DNA of 64,000 nucleotides, from contig NW_026947484.1 in the NCBI RefSeq assembly GCF_034190915.1, positions 139,474,982 through 139,538,981 on the forward strand, written 5' to 3'. Shown in pieces: positions 1 through 11,721 of the stretch. Position 1 is the stretch's first letter. Each line of letters starts with the position of its first letter. Position numbers and translations under genes: made by a program. Below the pieces are notes generated by a model that was not told the origin of the DNA, searched no databases, and saw only the letters and a program-made list of their open reading frames with translations. The DNA comes from Cavia porcellus. Lineage: Eukaryota > Chordata > Mammalia > Rodentia > Caviidae.

Positions 1-2057
1 CTATCCTTATTCCTTTTATGTGTCTTTCTTGTCTAATTCCTCTGGCTAATGTTTCTAGAATCATATTAAATAGGAGTGATGATCCTAGACAACTTTGTTT
101 CGTTTCTGATTTTAGATTGAAAGCTTTCAATTTTAGTCTGTTTAGTATGATGTTGGTTTTTAGTTTGTCATAGACTTTTTTTTATCAGATTGAGGTAGAG
201 ATCATCTATTCCAATATTTTTTAGGATTTTCATCATGAATGAATGTTGGATTTTATGAAAGGCTTCTGCATCTATTGAGATGACTGTATAATTTTTTGGC
301 TCTGTTAATATGGTGTATTATATTTATTGTTTTGTGTAGATTGAACCATCCCTGCATTCATGGGATGAATCCCCCTTGATTATGATGTATAATCTTCTTG
401 ATGATTTGCTGCATCCTGTTTGAAGTATTTTATTGAGGATTTTTGCATTTATGTTCATTAAAGATATTGATTTGTAGTTCTCTTTTTTGGATGGGTCTTT
501 TTCTGGTTTTGTTATCAGGGCAATACTTGTCTCTAGAAATGAATTAGGAAGAATTGATTCCTTTTCAATTTCATTAAAGAGTTTGAGGAGTATTGACGTT
601 AAATATTCTCTAAATTTCTTGTGGAATTCAGCTGTGAATCCATCAGCACCTAGGATTTTCTTTGTTGGTAAGCTTTTAATTATGTTTTCAATTTCATCAA
701 CTGATACTGGGTTATTCAGAAGTTTTACATCTTGATTCAACTTTGGTAGTTCATACATTTTTAGGAATCTATCCTTTTTTACTGTGTTTATCATCTTATG
801 TGAGTACAGATTTTTAAAGCACGTATTGATGGTCTTCTGAATTTCCATAGGACCTGTGGTGATTTTGCTCTTTCATTCCTCAGTGCATGAATTTGAGATT
901 TTTATTTCCTTTTTTTGATAACTATGGCTACGGGTTTATCAGTTTTGTTTATTCTTTCAAAGAACCAACTCTTAGATTCATTAATCCTTTGTATTGTTTC
1001 CTTCATCATAATTGTGTTAATTTCTACTCTGATCTTTAAAATTTCCTTCTGTCTAAGGGCTTTGGGCTTGAGCTGCTCTTCTTTTTGTAGAAGCTTTAGG
1101 TGTCAGGTTGCCTTGCTTATTTGTGCTTACTATGTTTTCCTGATGTGAAAATTCATTGCCACAAATTTCCCTCTTAGGATTGATTTCATTGCACCCAAAA
1201 GGTTCCAGTATGTAGTTTTTGCATTTTCATTTGATTGTAGATATTGTTTAGCATCTTCTGTAATTTCATCTATGATTCATTGGTTGTTCAGTAGGATGTT
1301 AATTAATTTCGAGGTGTTCACATAGCTTTTGCAGTTTCTTTTGCCATTGATTTCTAATTTTATTGCACTACCATCAGATAACATGCATGGGATAATTTAA
1401 ATTTGTTTGCACCACTTAAGGAATTACTGTGGACTAGTATATGGTCTATTTTAGAGAATGACACATGTGCAGCTGAGAAGATTGTATATTGTGGTGGTGT
1501 TGGGTGGGATATTCTGCAAATATTCTGCAAAAGCCCATTTGTTTACATATTTGATTCAATTCTGTTATTTCTTTGCTGATTTTTGGCCTAGTTGATCTAT
1601 ATCTTTGTTACAGTGGAGTATTAAGCTTCTCTGTTACAATTGTGTAATTGCTTATTTGATTCTGCATGTCTGTTAATATCTGTCATACAGTTGGGCATCC
1701 CTATATTTGGTGCATATTTCTTTGTGGTTGTTATCTATTTCTCTTGAATTTTTCCTCTAGCAAGTATGTAGTGACTTATTTATGTCTTTTGATTATTTTT
1801 GGTTTGAAGTTCACTTTGTCTGCAAACAGGATAGCTATCCATGCTTTTTTCTGGGTTCCTGTTTCATGGAGTATTGTTTTCCATTCTTTCACTTTCAGCC
1901 TATGAGTTTCTTTTTGAGTTAAATGTGTTACTTGTATAAAACATATTATTTGTTCTTGTTTCTTGATCAATTCTGTCAGTCTGTTTCTTTCAATTTATGA
2001 ATTGAGTCCATTTACATTGATGGTTAGAGTTGTTATGTATTGATTTATCTTTCTCAT
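1..2057 (-). pseudogene. L1 A ORF2 pseudogene (endonuclease and reverse transcriptase), partial
   Basis: ORF2 normally encodes an apurinic-like endonuclease followed by reverse transcriptase, the enzymes of target-primed reverse transcription. The likely start codon is the minus-strand ATG at 2055-2057, followed by the conserved opening that reads ITxNVNGLNS-like. An endonuclease fragment lies at 1776-1970 (FADKVNFKPK region). A longer open stretch at 324-848 (about 174 codons) covers the start of the reverse transcriptase, with the family signature KKILGADGFTAEF and PEKDPSKKENY. The final segment near position 1 reads into the SPLLFN-type block before the catalytic aspartates. Several stops and frameshifts separate these parts, so no full enzyme can be made. 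Confidence 0.88.
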
Positions 2058-2189
2058 GTCATTTTCATGTTGTTGGTTCCCTATTTTTTCCTCTGTTTAG
2101 TGCTTGTCCACTCTTATGGTTTATTTCTGATGTTGTCCTTTGAATTGTGGGTATTTTTATTACTATCTAGAATATTTTTCAGTGCTCTT

Positions 2190-3193
2190 TGTAGGGTTTA
2201 ATTTGTGCTTGTGAATTTCTTCATCTTTTCTTTGTCAGGGAATCTTATTTCTCTTATTTTTCTATTAATTTTAAAAGATAATTTTTCAAGATATATCAAT
2301 ATAGTTTGGAATTTGTTTTCTTTCAGTGATTGAAATATTTCATTCCAAGCTCTTCTTGATTTGAGGGTTTGTGTTGAGAGATCAGCCATGAATTTAATAG
2401 ATCTCCTTTAAAAGTGGTATCTCTTTTCTCTAGTAGCTTTTAATAGTCTGTTTTTATCTTGAATTTCTGGGATCTCGACTAGTATATGTCTAGGTGTAAA
2501 TTTATTATAATTATGACTGTTTGGAATGCTATATGCTTCACTTATCTGCATGTCAGGTTCTGTTCCCATGCTTGGAAAGTTTTCTGCTATTACTTCTGAA
2601 AATGGTTTTTCTATGTCATTTATGACGACTCCTGTTTCTTCATTGACACCTATAGGTCTTATATAATTTTTCTTTGTACCATCTTTGGAGCTGCTGAATT
2701 GTCATTTCATATTCCCTTATTATTTTTAAGAATCTTTCCTTTCATGGTCACTAGCCTCAATCCTGCTTTTAATATCTAAAAGTCTATCTTTAGCTTCACT
2801 CAAGTGGTTTATCCAACTTTCAGTGGAATTTTCAATTTCCTGGGTATCTGAATCTTTTTTGCATTCTAATGCTTTTCTGTAATGTTCACTCAAGGTTTCT
2901 ATTATTTTCCTGTGCTCTTCTAACTTTTTATCTGTATCTCCTCTAGCTTTGTTGAGCGATTCTTTCATTATGGATGCCAGTTCTTTTTTTTAATATGACA
3001 GATTATTTCTGATCTGACTTCTGAAATAGCCTCATGGATTTGTTTCTTTACTTTACTTGCTACCTTTTCAGCAATTTCAGGCTGTGTCTTCCAATTTGTT
3101 CTTTGCCAATGTCTCCTGTACTTGCTCTAGGAGGGCTGGAGGCATGATATTACATTTGCTTTTTTGTTTTCTTATTTTCACCTGTTGAATCAT
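2190..3193 (-). pseudogene. L1 A ORF1 pseudogene (RNA-binding chaperone)
   Basis: ORF1 of L1 encodes a trimeric coiled-coil RNA-binding protein that packages L1 RNA. Two open fragments remain. At 2726-2968 there is a lysine/glutamate-rich heptad-like stretch (KKLEEHRKIIETLSEHYRKAL), as expected for the coiled coil. At 2198-2389 is the C-terminal domain, with SRRAWNEIFQSLKENKFQ and KINRKIREIRFPDKEKMKKF, which match the ORF1 end in the other copies of this window. The start near 3193 is placed by similarity to the N-terminus of L1 B and is approximate. The frame is broken between the two fragments. Confidence 0.82.
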
Positions 3194-3559
3194 AGTTCAG
3201 TCTTTGAAATAATTCTAGTTTTACCTCTTTCTTGTGTGCACCATTGTCAGGGTCCTGTTGTGTGACTGGTTTTCTGCCACTGCCAGTCCTGTGTGAAGGG
3301 CAGCATCACCAGCATGGTTGCAGGCCTACATCGGTCTCCTAAGCCTAAGTAAATATTTCTTAAACAAAGGAAAACATTAAAATATTGTTAACTTCTATTT
3401 ATTCAAGGAAAACATTTTGAGAATGAAAAGGCCAGGGTGGAAGACATATTTTTAGGAAATTAATAAAAAATTTTAAAAACCTGAGAAAAAAATCAACACC
3501 ATTTTCTTTAAAATGTTACATCCACTTGGCCAATAAACAGGAAAATCTGCTAGGCACCC

Positions 3560-4050
3560 TCCAATTGCTGTGTGGGACCCCCCCCCAACACTGCCATGTG
3601 GAGGAAGAACACCAAGCTCCACCCCGGCTCAATCGTTGGACATGCCTATAGGCCTCTGTGCTTCCCTGCCACTGCCAGGCAGAGGAAGACCACCAAGCTC
3701 CACCCTGGCTCATGCCCCTGAGTAGGGTCTGAACAGAGGATGACCACCATGTTCCTTCCTGGCTCAGACTCCCATGTGCTGACCCAGAGGAACATGACAC
3801 CCACTGTGGATTGACCTGCTGCCCTTGGCTACCCTGCCCAACTCTTAGACCAAGCACTGCTGTGAACATTTGGCTCCCACTCTCCCTCCCAGGACCTTGA
3901 ACTGCAGTGGACTGGTAGTGCTGGTTTGATGGGAGACTTGGTGGCCCCTTACACAGACAGAGGACCCCCACAGGTTCTCACCACTATGTACCAAACAATT
4001 GAATGGACATCAACCACAGAATAGGACTCTAGAAGATACACTGCTGACAG
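3560..4050 (+). promoter_or_regulatory. L1 B 5'UTR with degenerate GC-rich tandem units
   Basis: The units carry a recurring block GAGGAAGA..ACCACCAAGCTCCACC followed by GGCTCA. GAGGA-type starts lie near 3601, 3673, 3737 and 3787, so spacing falls from about 72 to 50 bp. L1 5'UTRs hold the internal RNA polymerase II promoter, and tandem monomers are typical of rodent L1. The reverse complement gives a 151-codon open frame (3516-3971) rich in WWSSS repeats. That frame is a by-product of the repeats and not a likely gene. Confidence 0.65.
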
Positions 4051-4059
4051 ATGTGACTA

Positions 4060-5150
4060 TTGGGATTACGTAACCAAATATTGGCCCAGAAAGTGAAAAC
4101 GACAAAACAAAAAACCAATATGCAATTCAAACACCTAGTCCATCAAGTGCAAGAACAGGTGACAACAAAAATAGAGGACTTTAAAAGTCATACACCAGAA
4201 ATCTCTCACAAGATAGCAAACAAAGTAAAGAAACAAATCTATGAGGCTATACAGGAAATCAAATTAGAACTAATGCCTGATGTAAAGACAGAAATAACAA
4301 CCTTAGTAAAAGATCTGCTTAACATAGCTAGGGAAGAAATAGATTAAAACACACAGAAGCATGGGAAATTGATTGAAATTTTTAATGAACAATGTAGAAA
4401 ACAAGTAAAATTCGTGAAACAAATTCAAAGAGATATCCAACAAATAAAAATTCTATTGAAAGCTGGCAAACCCATTTAAATGAAGCTGAGAATAGAATTT
4501 CAGGCCTTGAGGGCAAGATTACAGATAGCAACCATGAAAAGGTAGAATTTATAAAAACAACAAAGCAGCATGAAATCACAATCCAGTAGTTTCAAGATGA
4601 TGCCAAGAGAAACAATGTAAGACTAATAGGCATCACTGAGGATGCAGGAGACAGTGCAAAGGACATAACTAACCTGTTCACAGAAGTAATAGCAGAAAAT
4701 TTCCCCAAAATGGGGAAAAACAAATAAGTGATGCATATAGAATGCCAAACAGTCATAATCAAGATAAATCTACACCATCATATAATAATTAAGGTCCTAG
4801 ACATGTAGCATAAAAACAGAATACTAAAAGCTTTTAGAGAAAAGACACAACTCACCTATCAAGGAAAGTCTATTAGAATTACAGCAGATTTCTTGGCACA
4901 AACCTTCAGGTTAAGATGAGCTTGGAATGAAGTATCTCAAGCCCTAAAAGAAAACAACATTAAACTCAGACCGATGCACCCACCAAAACTGTCTTTCATA
5001 TTTAATGGAGAAACAAGATACTTTCATGACAAGCACAACTGAAGAAATACACATCTACCAAACCACCCCTAGAAACAGCCTGGAAAGACATACCAGATAG
5101 AGATAAAAATGACCACAATCTCCAGAACAACAACAGAAAGAAACCAGCAG
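4060..5150 (+). pseudogene. L1 B ORF1 pseudogene
   Basis: The open segment 4060-4347 (95 codons) gives the basic N-terminus (KTTKQKTNMQFKH) and the start of a coiled coil (VKKQIYEAIQEIKLELMPDVKTEI). Similarity to the central and C-terminal RNA-binding domain continues to about 5040 in broken frames, for example the block reading LFTEVIAENFPKMGK near 4674 and a C-terminal FHDKHN near 5030. The product would be the L1 RNA chaperone. The C-terminal half is disrupted by stops. Confidence 0.8.
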
Positions 5151-5208
5151 GCTGGACAAGAGATTAAACAAGGGAGGAAAAGTGGGAAAACAACAACAGG
5201 AACATAAT

Positions 5209-6125
5209 ATGGCAAAGTCAAGGCAGTACATATCAGTGATATCCATAAACATAATTGGGCTCAACCTACCTGTCAAAAGAAGCAAGTTGAAAGGATGGAT
5301 CAAGAAACAGGACCCACAAATACTTCCTAGAATCCATAACTGGGATCATATCTTATTAAAAAGTTTCTGAGTGCCAAAAGAAATCTCCAGCATAGTGAAA
5401 AGAAAACCCACAAATTGGGAAAAAATCTTAGTGAACTGTTCCTCAGACAGAGGACTTCTGTCTAAAACATACAAAGAATTAAAAAAATCAACCCCCCGAA
5501 ATTCAAAGACCCAATCCAAAAATGGGCAGCTGAGATGAATACACAGTTTTCAGATGAAGAAATACAAATGGAAAATAAATACATGAAGAAATGTTCAGCA
5601 TCATTGGTCATTAGAGAAATGCAAATTAAAACCACACTGAGATTGCATCTCACTCTAGAAAGAATGGCCAGGATCAAGAAAACAACCACTAACAAATACT
5701 GGAGAGGCTGTGGGGAAAAAGGAACTCTCCTACACTGTTGGTGGGAGTGTAGACTGGCACAACCACTGTGGAGGTCATTCTGGAGATTTCTCAAAAGTCT
5801 GGGATTGAAAGTCCCATTTAATCCAGCTATTCCACTTCTAGGCATATTCCCAGAAGAACTGAAAGCATCATACCACAGTGATATATGTGCACCCATGTTT
5901 ATAGCAGCACAATTTGTAATTGCCAGATCTTGGAAACAATCTAAGTGTCCATCAACTGAGGAATGGATTAAAAAATTGTGGTATTTTTATACAGTGGAGT
6001 ACTATTCAGCTATAAAGAATGATCAAGTTGAGATATTTATAAATAAATGGACACAGCTTGAGACCATACTCATAAGTGAAATAAATCAAACTCACATGTA
6101 TAACCGTATAGTCTCCCTAGTGTAA
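5209..6125 (+). pseudogene. L1 B ORF2 pseudogene with fused N- and C-terminal ends
   Basis: ORF2 starts at the ATG at 5209. Its first 35 or so codons (AKSRQYISVISINIIGLNL, then WIKKQDPQ) are the endonuclease N-terminus. The frame then runs directly into the extreme C-terminal region (RIHNWDHILLKSF, 5330-5370). The rest of the endonuclease and all of the reverse transcriptase are gone. The last 196 codons are open at 5535-6125, with the C-terminal hallmarks WWECRLAQPLWRSFWRFL and NKWTQLETILISEINQTH. The junction lacks GT-AG bases that would suggest splicing. A few A/T bases of microhomology suggest a template jump or deletion. Confidence 0.85.
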
Positions 6126-6692
6126 GAAGTGATGAGAGTACATAAAAAATTATGGTAATCATGATTCCCCATTACATCACTTTAAAGCCTTATAATGTTT
6201 CCATTCGTTAGTTGGAATGGTTTTATCCTGTTTGATTTTAATATCTGTGATGGTATGAACAGCTATTTTCAAGAAAACAAGACAATATAATAGCCAGTGC
6301 TGATTTAATATCATCTTGTTTTGAAGTGCTACCATACTTTTGTTCTTGTGTTTCCATTGGTTCTATCATGTAGTATCTTATTGGATTTTATCATGTGTGG
6401 TAGTATAAACAAATTTTTTTACGGACAATGGGATAATATAGTAACCATTGTTCATTCTCTGTTATTTGCTTCTGAATGTCCTGTAATACTTGCATTCTCT
6501 TTAATGGTTTTATACTATTTTATTATGTTTGATACTATTGTGTATGAAGATATGCTCAACTATTGCAAGGAAAGAGATATTATGGTGGCTACTGTTATAT
6601 CAGGTTTTTTCGTGGTGAAATACTCTGTTGCTTAAATTGTTCTGATTTGCTTTGTTATGTCCTCTTTTATCTTAATCTATTTAGAATAAAAA
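6126..6692 (+). mobile_element. L1 B 3'UTR, degenerate tandem organisation
   Basis: This non-coding tail aligns over most of its length with the reverse complement of 12600-13320 (3'UTR of L1 C), including GTAATCATGATTCCC near 6160. It holds three related units starting with GAT(G/A)GTAT-like blocks near 6249, 6401 and 6531. The same starts recur in L1 C at about the same spacing. It ends with TTTAGAATAAAAAA near 6692. The frames at 6321-6635 and 6563-6763 lie in this non-coding tail and show no protein similarity. Confidence 0.75.
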
Positions 6693-6779
6693 ATTACCTT
6701 CAGCTCTCATCTAAAAATATCTTTAATATTCTTTCAGTTTTGAAGAATGTATTCATTAGTTAAAATTCTGAGTCGAAAG

Positions 6780-7318
6780 ACATTTTTCCTCTTAGTATTT
6801 AAAGATATTACACAAATGTCTTCTGGTCAGCTTTTCTGATGAAAAGTCATGCTCATCTTCTTTCTCTGTTTGAATACATATCTTCTATCCTTTATCTAGT
6901 TTCTAGATAGAGTTTCTAGAGTTTTTTGGCTTGCTTATTTCGTTTTGCTTCAAATATTTGATTAGAATGTGTCAAAATCTGAACTTCTTTGTTTTTAGAT
7001 GTTTTGGGGTTGTTGACATTGTATTTGTGGGCTGATGTCTTTCAACAGTTTCAGAAGATTCTCAGTCATTATTTCTTCAAATGGTTTTCTGCCTTGTTCT
7101 TTTATTTTTCTAAAATTCCAGCTTTACATATATGGTCTAGTGGTTGTTTTTTTCTTTGCGGGGGGGGGGGAGTTTGGGTAACATTGAGTTTGTATCAGAG
7201 TTTAGTGTATGATTTTATTTTAAAAAATTCTTTCTTAAAAATGTTAACTGGTCTAGAGGAAACTGTGGGCATTGGATATTGACAGATGATATTTATATAA
7301 AAGTTTGTCTTGATGTTT
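6780..7318 (-). mobile_element. Ancient L1 relic, minus strand
   Basis: The sequence reads like a heavily diverged L1 ORF1 or early ORF2 region on the minus strand. The plus-strand text TGATTAGAATGTGTCAAAATCTG and the CAGTCATTATTTCTTCAAATGG block near 7056 match the pattern of old mammalian L1 copies. It contains a G run at about 7159-7169. No coding capacity remains. The interval 6693-6780 shows nothing I can name. Confidence 0.5.
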
Positions 7319-7324
7319 AAAATG

Positions 7325-10300
7325 AAAAGAAAAGAAACAGGACACACAATATTCTATGTACAAGAAACACATCTGACTCAAAAAGAAACTCATAGACTAA
7401 AAGTCAAAGGATGGAAAACAGTATTCCATGCAACTGGAACCCAGAAAAAAAATCAGAGGTAGCTATTCTGTTTTCAGACAAAGTGACATTCAAATCTAAA
7501 ATGATTAAAAGTGATGAAGAAGGCCACTATATACTTATAAGTGAAAAACCACAAGAGGCAGAACTAACCATTATAAATATATATGCACCAAATACAGGAG
7601 CACCCAAGTATATAAGACAAACACTAATGGACATGAAAAATCAAATACATGAGAACACAATTGTAGTAGGAGACCTTAACACCCCACTGTCACAAAGAGA
7701 TAGATCAACTAGGCAAAAAGTCAGCAAAGGAATAACAGAACTGAATCACACCTGTGAACTAGTGGACTAAGTGGATGTTTACAGAGTGTTTCAACCAACC
7801 ATGTCAGAATACACATTCTTCTCAGCTGCACTTGGGACATTCTCCAAAGTATGCCATATATTAACTCATAAAATATTCTTAAATAAATGCAAAGGAAGTG
7901 AAATTATCCTATGCATAATATTTGATCATAGTGCACTAAAATTGGAAATCAATGGCAAAAAAACTGCAAAAACTGTGTAAATACATAGAAACTAAATAAC
8001 AACCTTCTGAGTGACAAGTGGGCCACAGACAAAATTAAAGAAGAAATGAAACAATACCTAAAATACATTGAAAATGTAGATATATCATACATCATACATC
8101 ATACTGTAACCTATGGGATGCAATGAAAGCAGTTCTAAGAGGAAAATATATAGTAATAAATAGTCAAGAAAAAAGAATGAGCACAAATAAATAACCTAAT
8201 GTTACATCTCAAGCTCCTAGAAAAGGAAGAGCAAGTCAAACCCAAAGCTCATAAAAGAGGGGAAATTGTAAAGATTAGAGCAAAAATTAATGCAATTGAA
8301 ACCAAAAAACAATACAAAGAATTAACAAATAAAAGAGCTGTTTTTTAATAGAATAAACAAAATTGATAAACCTCTAGCCAACCTTATCAAGAGAAAGAAA
8401 GAAAAAACTCAAATCCATACAATAAGGACTAAAAAGTGGGAAATTAATACAGATCCCATGGAAACTCAAAAGATCACAAACACCTACTTTGAAAATCTCT
8501 ACTCAGAGTGAAAAACACAGAGGAAGTGGACAGATTTCTAGAAACATATGAACTACCAAAGCTCAATCAAGAAGATATAACAATCATGAATAACACAATA
8601 TCAGCTACCAAAATTGAAAACATGATTAAAAACTTACCCACAAAGAAAAGCCCAAGTCCTATGGATTCACAGCTGAATTCTATAAGAAATTTAGAGAAGA
8701 TTTAATGCCAACACTCCTTAACCTGTTCAATGAAATTGAAAGAAAAGCAGTCCTCCCTAAATCATTCTCGGAGGCAAGTATTACCCTGATACCAAAAATT
8801 AGAGAAAGACCCAACCAAAAAGGAGAACTATAGACCAGTCTTACTAAAGAACATTGATGCAAAGATTCTCAATAAAATACTGGCAAATAGAATACAGCAA
8901 ATCATCAAGAAGATTATACACCATGACCAAGTGGGATTTATTTCAGTAATGCAGGGATGGTTCAATACATGCAAATCAATAAATGTAATACATCACATCA
9001 ACAGAACCAAAAATAAAAATCATGTGATCATCTCAATAGATGTAGAAAAAGCTTTTGATAAAGTCCAGCAATTGTTCATGATAAAAACCCTATAGAAACT
9101 CCGAGAAGATAGTATGTACCTCAATCTCATCAAGGCTATTTATGGTAATCCAACAGCTCACATTATACTAAATGCACAAAAACTGAAAGCCTTCACTCTA
9201 AAATCAGAAATAAGACAAGGACGTCCACTATCACCACTCCTGTTCAATATAGTTCTATAAATATTAGCCAGAGCAATTAGATAAGAGGGAGAAATAAAGG
9301 AAATAAAAATAGGAAAAGAAGTTAAAATATCATTATTTGCAGATGACATAATAGTGTACATAAAAGACCTCCAAAATCTCCATTAAAAGACTACTAGAGG
9401 TAAAAAACAAATTCAGTAGTATAGCTAGATACAAAGCAAACACTCAAAAATCAGTAGCATTCAGTACACAAACAAAAAACTCAATGAGAGAGAAATTATT
9501 AAAATATCACCTCTCATAATAGCATCTAAAAAATTCAGATACTTAGGAATGAACCTAACCAAGAATGTAAAAGACCTATATGATGAAAATTATGCTACTC
9601 TAAAAAAGGAACTTGAGGAGGATATTAGAAAATGGAAGGGTATTCCTTGCTCTTGGTTAGGAAGAGCCAACACTGTGAAAATGGCAATACTCCCAAAACT
9701 GTTATACAGATTCAATGCAATGTCAAACAAAATACCATCAACATACCTTACAGATCTAGAAAAAATATTCCTAAAATTCATCTGGAAGCAGAAGAAAGCT
9801 AAAACAGCAAAAGCAATTCTGGGCAAAAAGGCAAGACAGGAGGCATCTCAATTCCTGACTTGAAACTATACTACAATGCCACAGTGATAAAATCAGCATG
9901 ATACTGGCAAAGAAATAGACCTGAGGATCAATGGGACAGATTAAAAAATGCAAACACTACTACAAAGACACTCAGGCACCTTATATTTGACAATGGGGCC
10001 AAACATGTTTGGCATTGCACATGCCAAAGACTGAAAATAGACCCATGCCTATCACTATACAGTAAACTAAAGTCAAAATGCATCAAGCATCTAAATATTA
10101 AACAGAAACACTAAATCTACTGGAAGACAAAGTAGGTAAAAATCTTGGAGACATAGGGGTAGGGAAGGAATTCATGAATAAAATGCAAACCACATGAGAA
10201 ATACTTCAAATAATCAACAACTGGGATCTCATATTACTAAAAAGTTTCTGCACTTCAAAGAAATCACCAAAAAAGTGAAAAGGAAATCTAGTATATTTAT

Positions 10301-10985
10301 TGGCGTAATTGTAAATTTAATAAATATTTAGCCAACAATCCCTCAGCCAAAGGACTTATATCCAGAACATATAAAGAACTGAAAAACACCAAGCCCCCAA
10401 ATTCAAAGATCCTCTCCAAAAAATAGGCATCAGAGATGAACACACAATTCTCAGATGAAGATATACAAATGGCAAATAAATACATGAAGAAATGTTCACC
10501 ATCACTGCTCATTCAAACAAGTGCAAATTAAAACAGAATTGAAAGTTTTCATCTCACCCTGGGAATAATGGCTGCCATCAAGAAAATAACTAATAACAAA
10601 TGTTGGTGATGATGGGGGGAAAAGGAAAACTTCTTCACTGTTAGTGGGAGTGCAGACTGGTGCAACCACTGTGGAAATCAGTTTGGAGATTCCTCAAAAA
10701 ACTAATATTTGAAATTCCATTAAATCCAGCTATTCCCCTCCTGGGTATTTTTTTAGAAAAATTGAAAATGTCATATCACAGAGATATATGTGTACCCATG
10801 TTCATAGCAACCCAATTTGTGATAGCTAAATCTTGGAAACAACCAAATTGCCCATCAACCGAAGAACAGATGAAAAAGATGTCATACTTTTATACAATGG
10901 AATACTATTTGCTATAAAAAGGATGATCTTGAGGCCTTTATAGGTAAATGGAGGCAACTTGAAAATATCCTCATTAGTGTAGTAA
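7325..10985 (+). pseudogene. L1 D ORF2 pseudogene
   Basis: Endonuclease pieces lie at 7411-7770 and 7771-7980. The first has VVGDLNTPL (metal/substrate loop). The second has FSKVCHIL, where the usual catalytic Asp of the SKID-type motif is Cys, and IFDHSALKLEIN, where the His is kept. Reverse transcriptase pieces follow at 8508-8705 (LPTKKSP) and onward. Near 9335 the catalytic box reads LFADDIIV, so both active-site aspartates survive locally. The thumb/C-terminal region is open at 9549-9863 ([27 protein letters not shown]) and again at 10660-10917. Multiple frameshifts and stops make it a pseudogene. Confidence 0.88.
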
Positions 10986-11375
10986 ATATCACATTGTCTC
11001 TCTAGTGTAAAAAACAATAGTAATTGACAGAAAAATGGGATCCAAAATGTATAATAGATATTGTGAAAATGAAAGGGAAGGAAAGTGCTCTAAAGAATGT
11101 AACAGTATATATAATGTGTAAAATAAATGACCATATTACTGAATTTCTGTTGGAACTTTGAACAGAAGTTCAAAGTTCTATCCAGTATTTATGTGTCTAT
11201 CCAGTATTTATGCTTTGGTTTTGTAACTTTGGCAACTACTTTTTAAGACAAAAATGACTAATATATCAACTAGCGAATCTTTGATGTTAATTTTTTTTAA
11301 TTCAGTATTGTGCTACCCTTCTTTTCTGTTTTTCTATTTTCTTTAATTTTCTTTTCTTTCTTTGAAAAAAAGAGA
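7325..11375 (+). mobile_element. L1 retrotransposon D, plus strand, 5'-truncated
   Basis: The element begins inside the endonuclease domain (KKETGHTIFYVQETHLTQKETHRLKVKGW) with no 5'UTR or ORF1, the normal result of incomplete reverse transcription. ORF2 runs in broken frames to about 10985, then a 3'UTR continues to an A-rich stretch near 11375. The 3'UTR start (10982-11149) is one arm of a near-perfect inverted repeat. Its tail resembles those at 19486 and 46400 more than those of L1 B and C, which suggests a separate L1 subfamily. Confidence 0.85.
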
Positions 11376-11683
11376 GCAGTATGCAATATAAGAACCACTG
11401 TTAAATTTCTTTCATTCTGAAAAAATAAATATTGAAAGCCACCAGCTAAATTCTTTCATTTGGAATTTCAGATTTTCATTTGAAACCTATATTGTTATTG
11501 TTTTGAGTTTGCTGTCAGAAATTCAGTAATATGGTCATTTATTTTACGTACTATATATACTGTTTCACTCTTTAGAGCACTTTACTTCCCTTTCATTTTC
11601 ACAATATCTATTATACATTTTGGATCCCATTTTTCTGTCAATTTCTATTGTTTTTTACACTAGAGAGACAATGTGATATTTAC
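10982..11683. repeat. 168-bp inverted repeat with 366-bp spacer
   Basis: Arm 1 (10982-11149) and the reverse complement of arm 2 (11516-11683) are both 168 bp and align without gaps. I count 7 mismatches, about 96% identity. Both ends are sharp: outer GTAAATATCAC and inner GAATTTCTG are identical, and similarity stops beyond them. Arm 1 is the start of the L1 D 3'UTR. Arm 2 is the same part of L1 in the opposite orientation. Other L1 tails in this window are visibly more divergent, which favours a local inverted duplication or gene conversion over two old independent insertions. Confidence 0.9.
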
Positions 11684-11721
11684 TGTTTATGTCTTTTGCT
11701 TTTTGTTTTACTTTGTGAATT

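Larger units (their letters stand above)
1..3350 (-). mobile_element. L1 retrotransposon A, minus strand, cut by window edge
   Basis: Read on the minus strand, this stretch gives an L1 in the order 5'UTR remnant (about 3195-3350), ORF1 (about 2190-3193) and ORF2 (2057 down past position 1). The left edge of the window falls in the reverse transcriptase region, so the ORF2 C-terminus and 3'UTR are not seen. The element is inactive because every frame is interrupted by stops and frameshifts. It lies head to head with L1 B, whose promoter begins about 200 bp to the right. The family assignment is secure. The exact 5' end is uncertain because 3351-3560 looks like unrelated flank. Confidence 0.9.
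3560..6692 (+). mobile_element. L1 retrotransposon B, plus strand, internally deleted
   Basis: The order is a GC-rich 5'UTR with degenerate tandem units (3560-4050), ORF1 (about 4060-5150), an ORF2 shortened to 5209-6125, and a 3'UTR ending in an A-rich tail near 6692. The 3' end matches the tail of the small L1 insertion at 52860-53034 (CTTTGTTATGTC, then TTTAAAATAAAAA-like). About 3 kb of ORF2 is missing at a junction near 5320. The copy has both ends but cannot be autonomous. I found no convincing TSD. Confidence 0.85.

Noticed and set aside
3516..3971. 151-codon minus-strand frame with WWSSS repeats
   Set aside because: It is the reverse complement of the L1 B 5'UTR tandem units. The repetition comes from the DNA repeats.
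6321..6635. 104-codon hydrophobic plus-strand frame as a membrane protein
   Set aside because: It lies within the L1 B 3'UTR and aligns with the non-coding tail of L1 C. Hydrophobic residues result from T-rich DNA.
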